A DNA stretch of 64,000 bases from Anastrepha obliqua. Taxonomy: Eukaryota > Arthropoda > Insecta > Diptera > Tephritidae. Shown here one piece after another: positions 46,108 to 56,040 of the stretch (its first letter is position 1; each line of letters begins with the position of its first letter). Where the stretch lies: positions 56,328,001-56,392,000 of the forward strand of contig NC_072893.1 in NCBI RefSeq assembly GCF_027943255.1, read 5' to 3'. The notes beneath the pieces are model-generated. The model was not told the DNA's origin and searched no databases. It was given only the letters and a program-made list of their open reading frames with translations. The translations under genes and the position numbers were made by a program.

Positions 46108-46830
46108 AGGGTGATCAGATTGGAGGTAGATACTTTTTTCAATAGAGTTTGTTTTGACATATTACGCGTGACTACTGTCAAACTAATTGCATAGTTTTTT
46201 TCAATAGTCATTGAAATTTTATCTCTTAAAGACTTGCGCCTCAACAATGTTTACATATCGTATTACAGCGAAAATCGACGCTCTGTGAAAAGTGTTTACC
46301 GCGCGTTCCGGACCTGAATGTGAGATGATGACCATTTTTGGTTTAATGCCTACGTCAACAAGCAAAATTGTCATATTTGGGCTGAAGAGCACCCTGAAGA
46401 CATTCAAGAACAGTCATTATATCCATTGAGAGAAACTGTTTGGTGAGGCCATCTCATAGGAGCAATCATCGACCCATATTTCTTCAAAGACGAGGCTGGC
46501 GCCAATATACCAGCGAATGGCGAACACTATCGTGCCATGGTAAACGACTTTTTCGTGCCAAATGAACGGAAATTTAACCCCGTGATCTCCACGATCCCAT
46601 GATCTTGCCGTACAGCCCATAAAACAATGGATTTACTGCGTTGTCGCGCCGTCGTTTCGGTGAGCAATTCATCTCTCATCACGCAGTAGTGGATTGGCCA
46701 CCAAGATCGTGTGATATCACAGCTTTGGACTTTTATTTCTGGTGGTAAGTGAAGTCTACATGCTTTGTGGATAAACCAGCTTCGATTCAGACATTGTTCA
46801 CAATTTTTATAGAGCGAAGTCTTGAAGAAA
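46108..46830 (+). pseudogene. DD41D transposase relic, catalytic half
   Basis: The left end, AGGGTGATCAGATTGGAGGT, resembles a DD41D TIR. The decayed frame then gives FNAYVNKQNCHIWAEEHPED, AIIDPYFFKDEAGANI and NGEHYRAMVNDFF. Further on, out of frame, come an HQDRV... block (normally PPRSCD) and LW-F text. No part is open for long. It belongs to the same subfamily as the relic at 1060-1450. Confidence 0.68.
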
Positions 46831-46839
46831 ACGCCGAAA

Positions 46840-47088
46840 TGTCGATTCCTCGTCGTTCTCAACTTATCGGCCTTTGTTTTTCGACTACATTGAAAATTTT
46901 ACGTAAGGATCTTGGCTTACGTGCCTATAAAATACAGTTCATGCCAAATGGCCATCGTTTGCGTCGAATTTTTAATTAGGCTCACTTAGATTTATTACTC
47001 AGACTTATGGGAAAAAAGTTGTCAAATACTGAACTGATCGAGTGGACCATGTAACTCGTAGCCGCGGTGGTCAAACGGACAAACGATT
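46840..47088 (+). pseudogene. DD41D relic: N-terminal HTH piece followed by C-terminal end
   Basis: The open text MSIPRRSQLIGLCFSTTLKI, then RKDLGLRAYKIQFM, is the second helix-turn-helix of DD41D transposases (S-I-R-R-x-Q-x-LG ... LRKDLGL-x-YKIQ). It is followed, after a deletion, by the C-terminal remnant near 47025-47065 (LIEWTM, R-G-G-x-T). So the N-terminal part lies downstream of the catalytic part at 46108-46830: two overlapping copies or a rearrangement. The next DD41D element starts within it at 47091. Confidence 0.55.
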
Positions 47089-47090
47089 TA

Positions 47091-47922
47091 ACGGGTGGCC
47101 CATATAGCGTTTGCTTTTTGAACCACCTATTTTTTTGAGAATGACATGTCAAATGTGTTCATAATTTACTTAAAGGTTTGACATTTACGAAATGGGACGT
47201 ATTAGCTTGAACAAAATTGAGAAATATTGAAAACCTATATCCAAAGTGGTGAGTCTTCTTCTTCTTTTCTGGTGAAGCTCATTTTCACATCGGTGGCTAC
47301 GTAAATAAGCAAAATTGTCGGATTTGGGGCTCAGAAAATCCACATGTTACTGTAGAGAAGCAAATGCATCCACAACGAGTCACTGTTTGGTGCGGTTTTT
47401 GGTCTGGCGGCATCATCGGGCCATTTTTTTTCGAAAATGAGCGAGGAGCCGCGGTTACAGTAAATGGCGAGCGTTACCGTGACATGCTCAACGAGCTGTT
47501 TCCAAAAATTGAAGAGAATGACATGGACGACATTTGGATTCAACAGGATGGTGCAACTTGTCACACTGCCAAAGTTACACTCGAACTTTTGGCTACCGTT
47601 TTTGAATTCCGATATCAATTGGCCGCCTCGGAGCTGCGATTTAAGCCCGTTGGACTATTTTTTGTGGGGAGCCGTTAAGGACAAATGCTATGCGAACCAT
47701 CCAGAGACGATTGATGCTTTAACACATGAAATCGAAGTTGCCATTCATGAAGTTGGAGCCCAAGCAAATGTGCTTAAAAATTGGGTTGATCGAATGGCCT
47801 ACTGTAAAGCCAGTCGTGGCAGTCATTTGAACGATATTATTTTTCATTCATAAGTTTGAAAAAATAGTGATTAGTTTTTTTTTATGGCCGATTCAAAAAA
47901 AAGTTTTACATGACCCACCCTA
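47091..47922 (+). mobile_element. DD41D element, internally deleted
   Basis: About 830 bp. The left end has GGGTGGCCCATATAGCGTTT (47093). The right end, inverted, gives GGGTGGGTCATGTAAAACTT (to 47920). TA occurs just outside on both sides (47089-47090 and 47923-47924). The element interrupts the older DD41D relic ending at 47088. Confidence 0.82.
47192..47853 (+). pseudogene. DD41D transposase, deleted and shifted
   Basis: Starts MGRISLNKIEKY at 47192, then a deletion removes most of the DNA-binding half. The catalytic core follows. The first motif reads FSGEAHF where relatives have FSDEAHF, so the first Asp is Gly. GGYVNKQNCRIWG and WCGFWSGGIIGPFFFENE are well kept. The second Asp is present in WIQQDGATCH. 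A frameshift near 47615 moves the text to another frame with WPPRSCDLSPLDYFLWG (third Asp). RMAYCKASRGSHLNDIIFHS ends at TAA 47851-47853. Confidence 0.86.
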
Positions 47923-47924
47923 TA

Positions 47925-49684
47925 TCAACAAGATAAGAGAGTAAGAGTGAGCACATCCCTTTGAAAGCTAACTGTAATTTTTTTGGCAAGATTATTTCAC
48001 AGTATGATAAATCATTAAAAAAAATTAAAAAAATAAAAACAAAATATGTTTAATCACTAACAATGACAAAGTGACGAATCAGTCCAAAACTTGAAATATT
48101 AAAACGCGCCCAACAAAAGTCGCTTAATTAGAGCTGCTCACGGAATGCCAAGCTCCAAAAACAATTCAGCATTTAAGTTGCCTCCAAACACAAGTTAGAG
48201 TTGTTTTTACATTTCTGCTATCTCTCAGCTTTTTAAGCTCTTTCAACTCTTTGCAGCTACTCTGACCGCTTTTGAACTCCCCAATAGCTACACTCCACTC
48301 TCAACTGCACTGCCCCACCCACCTTCCCCTGAGCTATGAATTGCACTGAACTACAATTGAACCAATTTAACTGCTGTCGCATTGGCTTTTCAGAATTTCA
48401 TTTCATTTTCGAAAACCCGAAACCGCCAGTTGACGCCATTCTGGTATTCTTCTCTTCTCCACACACACACGCACACACACACGCATCTAACACGTCTAGT
48501 TGAAAAACTCGCGCAACAACTCGGTTTGTAAATTTTAGTTATTGTCGCAGCGAGTGCAGCTTTTGTAATTTTCGTTACTTTTGGCGATTGGTTTTTTGTC
48601 TCTGTTGATATGTACTTTTGTTTTGTGGCATTTTTTTTTGGCAGATTTGCTTGCTCACTTTTATCGTTAGTCACTTTTCATTTTTTTTCTTTTTTCGGTT
48701 TATTTAAGCCACTTTTTACTTTGGTTACTGCCATTTTTAAAGCAAAAGTCCCTTCAGCTGACCCCTGTGCTCCCGTTCACCCTCTCTTGTTAGCATACCT
48801 CGCTTCTCCACTGCCCGCTCGCATGTGAGTGTCCACCAGCTCCATGCTCTTGCGCAGCCCAGTGCAAACTACGCTCATTGGCACTCAGCGCAATTTGGGT
48901 TAAATGCGCATAGTTCTTTTTATTTCATGTCATGCCTTTTATGTTTGCATGCATGATTGTGCATGTTTGTCCAGAACGTAAACAGCTGCCAAAGTGTGTT
49001 AATAGGTGAAGTTTATTTTGGTTACAGTTTTGCTATGTGATTTTTTTCAACCGCTTTGCTTTTTGCAGTCGTTCGCTGTTTGCTTGCGGTCAGTGGGTAT
49101 TTTTTCTTGACTCAGTTAATTTTTTTCACTCGTGACTTTTTTATTTAATCTTCTTTCCTTGATTAATTTTTTTTTTAATATTTTTTCTTTCCTAGTTGTC
49201 CATTACTTACGTTTAGTAAATAATTTTTGTTTTTTATTTGCTTAATTTTTTATTTTATACTTTTTTTGTTATTTTTTTAGCTGTGGTTCTGTTGAAGTTT
49301 TTATTTTTCTACTTTTACTGGTTTTGAGCTTTTAAGCCGATTTCGGGTTTTTCATTATTTACTTTAAATTCAGTTATTTTTTACTATTTCAGCTATTTTT
49401 TGTTTTGTTTTGGCTAGACAAGGCGAACCAAAGAGGAGTTTTTTTTTTATTTCAAAGATTTTTTTGTTTTTTTGTTTTTTTTTTTTTTGCTTCTGATTTT
49501 CTAAATAATCGAAAGTCATCCACAGGCAAATACATTGGTCACGGAGCTAGATGAGGTTTTGACAGGATGACTACGCAAGGTAAGTGAAAAGTCAAAGTTT
49601 TCATCCCGAAAAATTCAGAACGGAGATCGAACACGCAGATTAATCTTACGAGGCACAACTTTAGGCTCATTACCGAATTACGAT
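47925..49684. other. No gene seen; T-rich and CA microsatellite
   Basis: A (CA)n run lies at 48462-48485. From about 49080 to 49500 the plus strand is strongly T-rich. No coding signal is seen. Confidence 0.5.
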
Positions 49685-49708
49685 ATAGGCTTTGTTCGTA
49701 AATGCGAC

Positions 49709-50002
49709 ATGACTTGCAGCATAAGCATCAGTGGCAACACTGCAAGTTTGACATTTGATACTTCTTATACAATTTTTGACAATTTGCAAATACGTTTGTT
49801 TGCATTTTTGAACGCGTATAATACTAAAATGGAAATTTTGCTGAATCTAATACTAGACGAAATTTGTGAGCAAAGAAAAGATAGATTTTCTTTAAATTTA
49901 AGAAAAAGAAGGCTATTTAAGTCAAAGATAAAAATGTTTAGGTACAAATGTTTGTCTTTAAAAAGAAAAATACCAGACTTATATTGGGATTTACATTTTT
50001 AA
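49709..50002 (+). CDS. Small basic protein frame inside the TIR element
   Basis: A 97-codon frame (MTCSISISGN ... PDLYWDLHF) begins 21 bases inside the left end. Its C-terminal half is rich in Lys and Arg (NLRKRRLFKSKIKMFRYK). It is not recognised. It may be a remnant of a transposase or accessory DNA-binding protein, or a chance frame. The start overlaps the TIR, which argues against a normal gene. It has no supporting neighbour. Confidence 0.2.
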   Translation: MTCSISISGNTASLTFDTSYTIFDNLQIRLFAFLNAYNTKMEILLNLILDEICEQRKDRFSLNLRKRRLFKSKIKMFRYKCLSLKRKIPDLYWDLHF

Positions 50003-50184
50003 CTTTGGTCACAACTTTCTTCCACAATACATTTTTTTTCCTTCTACCCGATTTAAACTCGTCCTCCATATTCAACCGTACTCTCAGCAATAACTGTGTC
50101 TCCGCATTACTGAGATGTTCACTAAAAATTTAAAAATAATAATTTATACAATTATTATTAACATAATTTAACTAAATTTCAATA

Positions 50185-50495
50185 AAAAAAAAAAAATAAA
50201 TAAATAATTGGCGCGTACACTTCTGTTAGGTGTTTGGCCGAGCTCCTCCTCCTATTTGTGGTGTACGTCTTGATGTTGTTCCACAAATGGAGGGACCTAC
50301 AGTTTCAAGCCGACTCCGAACGGCAGATATTTTTATGAGGAGCTTTTTCATGGCAGAAATACACTCGGAGGTTTGCCATTGCCTGCCGAGGGGCGACCGC
50401 TATTAGAAAAATGTTTTTTTTATTAATTTTGCTTTCACCGAGATTCGAACCGACGTTCTCTCTGTGAATTTCGAATGGTAGTCGCGCACCAACCC
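50185..50495 (-). mobile_element. tRNA-derived SINE, family A, with target duplication
   Basis: The minus strand starts GGGTTGGTGCGCGACTACC and has a strong B box, GGTTCGAATCTC (about 50445-50456). The body AGCGGTCGCCCCTCGGCAGG then AGGAGGAGCTCGGCC matches the copy at 5869-6182. It ends GCGCCAATTATTTATTTATT plus T's. Perfect 14-bp target duplications ACTAAATTTCAATA flank it (50171-50184 and 50496-50509), showing retroposition into the TIR element. Confidence 0.87.
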
Positions 50496-50727
50496 ACTAA
50501 ATTTCAATACAAAAATTAAAATACAGTTTTGCACTTAGTTTTCATCAGACATCGTAGTTAAATGCAGTTAACAATTTTTTGATAGAAATTATGAGTGACA
50601 ACTGATAGAATTGTTGTCTTTTTGAACGCTTGATTATTGCAGTGCTGGCATATTGGCATTTCTGAACATTCTGTTTGTTACGCAATTGTAGTTTGCGCGT
50701 CATGTTGCATTTACGAACACAGCCATA

Positions 50728-51314
50728 CTTTTCACATTTGAATATAGCACAAACAGAACTTGCAGAAAAGCATTTAAGGAGTTCAATCACAAAAGGAATG
50801 GAACAAATTTTAATATTTTTGAGAATTTTTGTTAGCGGAAAATTTAAAAAAGTAATATGCTGAAAAAATACTTCATAAACTGTATGAATAATTTATTAAC
50901 TGTATGAATTATTTTTTAAACTGGTTTTAAATAATAAATGGACAGCTACACAGCTCATCTTCGGCGAAACATTTTTTCGAAGAACGCGCAGCTGAACCAA
51001 CTGGGCCTACAATTTTTAATTTACGGTGAACAAAACAAAATTTTTTTCCCGGCTAGCTACATAATCAGCTTTAGAAGTAAAATACGTTACAGGTTTTATT
51101 TTTATTTTTCTGGTACAACAATACATGCACACTATGTAAGGAATACAGAAGGTGCCGCCTATCGAAAGTCACAGCTTTACTTTTCGCGATTTTTACGATT
51201 AACAGGTGTATGGGTGCACGATTTACTCTTTGTTCTTGCGTTTACACACATTTTAAAGTATTCTTCCTCTCCTTTCTGTTCGTTTGTTTTCTGAAACGTA
51301 TGTCGTAGTATTTT
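50728..51314. other. No gene seen
   Basis: AT-rich; the 118-codon plus frame at 50938-51294 shows no domain. Confidence 0.5.
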
Positions 51315-51420
51315 TTTTACCAAAAATTCAGTCAGTATGGCACAATTTTGCTCGCCATTCACCGTAACGGCAGCTCCTTCCTCATTTCGCAAGAAATAAG
51401 GATCGATGAATGACGCCAGT
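51315..51420 (-). pseudogene. DD41D transposase fragment
   Basis: The minus strand reads IDPYFLRNEEGAAVTVNGEQ, then AILTEFLVKKI. This is the block between the first and second catalytic Asp in DD41D transposases (GPFFFEDExGAAVTVNGERYRAMLTEFL). Nothing on either side continues the gene. Confidence 0.6.
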
Positions 51421-51814
51421 GCTCTATGAATTTCGCAAGCAAAATTTTTATTTATTTTTTTTTCAAATTTTCGCAATTTGAAAATGTTGTTCCTGCTCTA
51501 AACGGTTCATAGTGATGTACCAAGCAGTTCTCAGGGGGTCGATTCTCATTCTGCGTAAACGTGAAATTATAAGACTTTCCCCATTTTCATTACCCTTTCG
51601 ATTCGCGTTCCGTGAAAAAATAAAAAGAAACTTCAAAATATTTTCATACGAAAACTCTCTTTTCCCTGACAATTTGTGTGTGTGAAAAAATGGAGGAGAT
51701 CCGTGGCAAGTGTGCAAGTGCGAGTATAGTTGCATGCCTGCAAAACTCTATACACCCGAAAAGTTTCCAAAAATTTCGTTTAAAATATTGAAGAATTTGA
51801 TGAAAATTTTAGAT

Positions 51815-52110
51815 GAATGAAAGAAGTCAATATCAGGTCTTATTCGACGTGGTCAAACCATACTCCTTCACGGCAACGCCAGGCCCCATGTTGCACAAGT
51901 CGTCAAAGCCTCACTCCAAGAGCTCGAATGGGAGGTCCTTTATTCTCCCTGTCAAACCATATGAAGGGCGCGACATTCGGTAACAAAGAGGCCCTTGAAA
52001 ACTGGCTCAACAACTTCTTTGCCACCAGACCAGACGAGTTTTTGAGGAATGGTATTAACAAACTGGTCGAGAGGTGGGAAGAGGTTGTAAACAAAAGTAA
52101 AATCGGTTCT
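51815..52110 (+). pseudogene. Mariner transposase C-terminal fragment
   Basis: In the plus strand, text around the second Asp is seen as HGNARPHVAQVVK (51870-51910, another frame; Asp changed to Gly). It is followed by SLQELEWEV. The open frame then gives SNHMKGATFGNKEALENWLN, FFATRPDEFLRNGINKLVER and WEEVVNKS, the standard mariner C-terminus. The PYSPDLAPSD block with the third Asp is lost by deletion. The N-terminal half and TIRs were not found. Confidence 0.75.
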
Positions 52111-52499
52111 TTTCTATGTCTGTGAGATCTGGCTCATGACAGACTCGTTCGCAAATAAGCTGCTAGTTTTTGCCAACAAATGTTTAAGGCGTTGATTGAG
52201 GTGCACTCAAGGCTGATATACCGCGAAGGATCGTGATTTTATAGAGGTCCTATATCATATCAGGGAGGACGATAATTAAGAGAGAGATAGGATTAAATTT
52301 ACTAACAATCGTTATCTTACTTTTCCTCATCACGCACTTGTAGCTCCAAGTTCAGCAGAATAATTATACATATGCGACATATTTTCTTCAAATTTACTCT
52401 AGCATCAAAACATATGTCGTTTAAAATTGGTATATCACACTTGCAAAAGTTTCCTGGCTGTAGTAGAACCGGAACACTTTTATCATGGCATCAACCTCT

Positions 52500-52728
52500 T
52501 CTTCTTAATTGGCGCGATAACCACTTACGCGAGTTTGCCCTAATTTAACACAGCGCGCCAGTCGTTTCTTTCTCGTGCTAACCGGCGCCAGTCGGATACA
52601 CCAAGTGAAGCCAAGTCCTTCTCCACTTGATCTTTCTAACGCAAAGGAGGTCTTCCTCTGCTACCACCAGCTGGTACCGCATCGAATACTTTCAGAGCCG
52701 GAGCGTTTGTATCCATTCGGAGGAAACA
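52500..52728 (-). pseudogene. RTE-type LINE, C-terminal end, 3' end to the left
   Basis: Minus-strand text across frames gives MDTNAPALKVFDAVPAGG, then LRWKDQVEKDL-like and WRRLA(R)ERNDW-like segments. This is the C-terminal tail of RTE-type LINE proteins (RM ... GRPxxRWKDQVExDL ... WRxxAxxRxxWR). The strand ends in CCAATTAAGAAGAAGAGG, an AAG-type tail. On its right it meets a fragment of the same LINE type in the opposite orientation. Confidence 0.6.
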
Positions 52729-53035
52729 GCAAAAAACGTACACCTACCTACGCAAATAATATTCCACATCGAAAAGCTACAATCACAACAGCCAGCCAAA
52801 AGATTCACCACTCGACTCTCACTCAAGCTCTCAGAGAGTACTGCCCAAAACTCCGGCATGCACGAGCAATGGAGCTACATTTCTCGCTCTCTACGTACCG
52901 CCGTCGAAGAAGAAATCGGATTCCGGCGAGCGAGAAGAAACAGTTGGTACGCAGAAAGAAAAGATGCAGCCTATAGAGCCACGCCGCGTTCGGACGCAAC
53001 GCGAGCCATGTGGGATAGGTACTAGGAGCTAAAAA
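52729..53035 (+). pseudogene. RTE-type LINE, endonuclease-RT linker, inverted
   Basis: The plus frame contains AKRFTTRLSLKLSEST, then SYISRSLRTAVEEEIGF, RRARRNSWYAERKDAAYRAT and ATRAMWDRY. This is the linker between endonuclease and RT in RTE-type LINEs (xxAAEEx-GFxxxRRNxWFDEE ... RK-AAYRxxLQ ... TRA). A short deletion removed the DEECR part. Its orientation is opposite to the C-terminal piece at 52500-52728. Confidence 0.68.
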
Positions 53036-55087
53036 AGGAAGATTGACGTATTATCAGACAAAAATAATCGTTTGTGAATAGACAGTGTGAAAAGTGTCTG
53101 TGAAAACGAAAATTAAACCTTTTTTTCACTTCACGTTTACACAGAACGAGAATTGACGCCCAGAAATGTCAGCGTGATTTGCCATTCTCAGCTGTCAAAC
53201 CATAGTTATCGATATCGATTGTTCTCATGCAGCTAAAAACATCTAATTGCCAATCTAGTATTATATAATCAAATCTTAGCTTATCTTATTCGCTCTAAAA
53301 GAATATTATCTAATGTCAGCTAAAATAATCTAATGAACTCTGCCACCAAGCGCCAGCTACGAAAGGTTGAGTATACATGTGCAAGTATGCAGAAAACTAT
53401 TGAGTTCACTCAATTCCATTTATCTAATTTACAATTATCCTTTACTCTGTATTTTTGTATTTTGATTTTTTGTTTTTGTTTGGGAGCCTTTACGTTAAAC
53501 TCAGTATATAATATAATAATTTTTCTACATGCATTCAGGCTTGCATGAGAGCATATCTCATTGCCCATCATCTTTATCGCCTTTCGCTTTTTTCTTTTGC
53601 TTTCTCTTTTTTTTCATTTTTTATTTTATTTCTTATTTTTTTTTTTTGTTTGTTTTTTTTGGTTTCTTGTTGGAGTTTCTTTCATTACCTCTCGCTAATT
53701 AACCATTCCCATTGTTTGTACAAATCATTCGCTCTGTGAACTTAACGCCTTATTGCACAAAAGCATACCACATTTACGGTTAGATGGCAACAACCCAACA
53801 CAATAAACGGAAACACAAACAAAGCACGCGCACATGCACACACGCACACAAAAAAGGATCAAAAGCAAATACTTGCGTGCATACCCATCCCACAGGTGCA
53901 CACTTGAGCGAATAACTAAATTCAAGAAAATCTAATTATAACACAACCACTTATCGCCGCCATTTCCTTGCGCACTTCCAATTCCTCTCTTCTTGCGCGT
54001 CGTCGCCGCCATGAACTTCCTCGCTACACCTCTCCTTCGCAACTATTTCCGCAACAAAAATAAACTTCTTCATGTAGTGCTTGTGTGCGTGCGTGCGCGT
54101 GTGTTGGTGTATTTGCACATTGTGTAATATAAACTAATTTCCGTTGAATTTTTGGTGGCAAGGTGTTGGCAAATATAGCTGCGGGTAAGAAAAAGTTCAC
54201 ACCACAAAACACTTGTCGCAAAAATATCCCAGATAATGCCACATTTACACATACTAAACACATTTAATGGCAAAATAGCTCAAAACAATTCAGAGACTGT
54301 TGTGCAAGTATATGAAGTTTTCATGTACACACACACACACACTGGCATAAAATGGTACTTGCGCTTTGTAAACTCATTTGATTGACCTTTGACTAAGTAC
54401 TCCATTTTCATTTATCAGTCGCTCTATAGCTGGCCTTCAGTCATGCTATTCGATTGCGTATCATTTATCAGCCCACACAGTAGGTGAGTTGTTGAAATTC
54501 CAGCGGATGCGTGCACTAATAAATAAATAGCAATACTAAGAAGGAAAAAATTATATCAACGGCGCATAAATTATGCTCAAGAAGTATGTGGAATTTGTCA
54601 ATTAAAAGGAAATAATTTATATTAATTTTTGCCCCTCATATCCCTCCAGGTGATCACCCTTCATATTCATCTTCAAAACACTTTTTATAGACCGGTGCAA
54701 ACTTGAGTCTTGGGAGTAAAAAAAGCCGCACGAGGTCCGGTGAATATGGAACATTCAGAATGTCATTCACATTGTTTTTAGCCAAGTAGTAACCTTTTTG
54801 GTTGTTGGTTTTCACCGGTGTTTTCAATCGGTGTTTTTATGCGGCGGTTTGCTTCGCCTTCTCACACTAGCTCGCTCTCAAACGGATACTTGGAAACTAC
54901 ACAGAGGATACTTGGACGAAGCCCGGAAGTTGTGAGTTGCTTGGCCCGTATGCAGAAGAATCGTCCTGGTCACTCCCAAGTGAATGGCGATCAGGGACTC
55001 TTCCTACTTGCGTGCATTTCTACATACCGAACTCTTGTTGTTGTTGTTGTAGCAGTAAGAGAATCGCCGTCAGGATAGAGTATATCA
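53036..55087. other. No gene seen; microsatellites
   Basis: A TATCGATATCGAT palindromic stretch lies near 53208-53220, a T-rich tract at 53585-53665, (CA)n at about 53826-53850 and 54331-54348, and (TTG)n at 55028-55044. The frames have no recognised domain. Confidence 0.5.
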
Positions 55088-55940
55088 TCAGTCGTCTTCG
55101 TCAGGCTCAACTAAGCGTAGGCCCAGGAAACATGCTGCTTCGACGGGTTGGGTCCAGAGGGAGAGGGGTGTTAAATGAATAGGTTTTAAATGGCATATGA
55201 AAAGGTGGTTAGTGTAGTGCGGGGTACCTTCATACGCCGAACATAAGTTAGGTATGTCGGGATCAATTCTGGATAAGTAAGAGTTTAACCTGCCACAATA
55301 TCCAGAACGTAATTGTGCCAGTGTTAGGTGTGTCTCACGGAGAAGCTGGAGCTCTTCATCTGCAATCGGTGGTGATTGGACTCCGATTACGGCATTCACA
55401 GGACGGGAGCCTATGGTGGTAGCAGTCTCCCAGTGAATGCCGTTTAATGTCTGTCTAAACACTGTCCGGTCCAGTAGGTATCTGTTTGTTTTGTCTTAGA
55501 TCTCGTCGGCGTAGTGTAGTAGGTGTCTTCTGACGTGCCTGGAAGGCGGCTCTGGCTGCAGGTGTCTGCAAGGGTGAAACCTACGGTAGCACCCCAACAG
55601 GAACTGCTTGCTCAGCAGTTTGTTATTCTCCTTGATAGGTAGCATATTGGCCTCGTTGTGAAAGTGTTGTAATGGAGACATCAAGAGGCAGCCCGTCGCT
55701 GTCCGAATGGCAGTGATTTGGCATGTCTGACCCTTTATCCACTACGTGTCAATAGTTCCAGGCGACCAGACAGGCGCAGCATAGTTTAGAACCGGCCGGC
55801 CAATTGCCTTAAATGTCGATAGCAACAGTTCTGTCTCCTTGCCCAAAGTACTGCCGGCAAGCGATTTTAGGACCTTGTTGCGATTTTGGACTTTAGTGGC
55901 AATTTCAGTTGTGTGCGCTGAGAAGGAGAGCAAACTGTCG
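55088..55940 (-). pseudogene. Jockey-superfamily LINE, RT C-terminal end (copy 1)
   Basis: Three minus-strand segments lie in one and the same frame. They are SFDSLLSFSAHTTEIATKVQ ... LKSLAGSTLGKETELLLSTF ... VLNYAAPVWSPG; then LLSKQFLLGCYRRFHPC ... PPSRHVRRHLLHYADEI; then LAQLRSGYCGRLNSYLSRID ... HYTNHLFICH ... LTPLSLWTQPVEAACFLGL. This is the thumb and C-terminal Cys/His region of a jockey-superfamily LINE protein. In-frame stops (55742-55744 and 55496-55498), not frameshifts, separate the segments. The same family is found at 58130-58912. Confidence 0.78.
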
Positions 55941-56040
55941 AAGGAACTCTCCTCCTGGCTGACAATAATGTTATCAATACTGCCACCAATCAAAGACGAC
56001 AGAGTGGAAATTCCTCCACATAGATAAGTCAGTTTCACCA

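Larger units (their letters stand above)
49688..50724 (+). mobile_element. Unassigned TIR element, 3-bp ATA duplication
   Basis: The 26-bp TIRs begin GGCTTTGTTCGTAAATGCGA at 49688 and, inverted, GGCTGTGTTCGTAAATGCAA ending at 50724. They match at 24 of 26 positions. ATA flanks both ends (49685-49687 and 50725-50727). A 3-bp duplication and a G-initial TIR resemble PIF/Harbinger elements, but no DDE transposase is present to prove it. A family A SINE (50185-50495) is inserted inside. Confidence 0.78.

Noticed and set aside
50938..51294. 118-codon plus-strand frame
   Set aside because: No motif, and it overlaps nothing conserved; the neighbouring DD41D scrap is on the other strand.
53036..56040. 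Region as a 3-kb insertion splitting one RTE-type LINE
   Set aside because: The linker piece at 52729-53035 is better explained as the inverted part of the LINE at 52500-52728; no shared target duplication was found.
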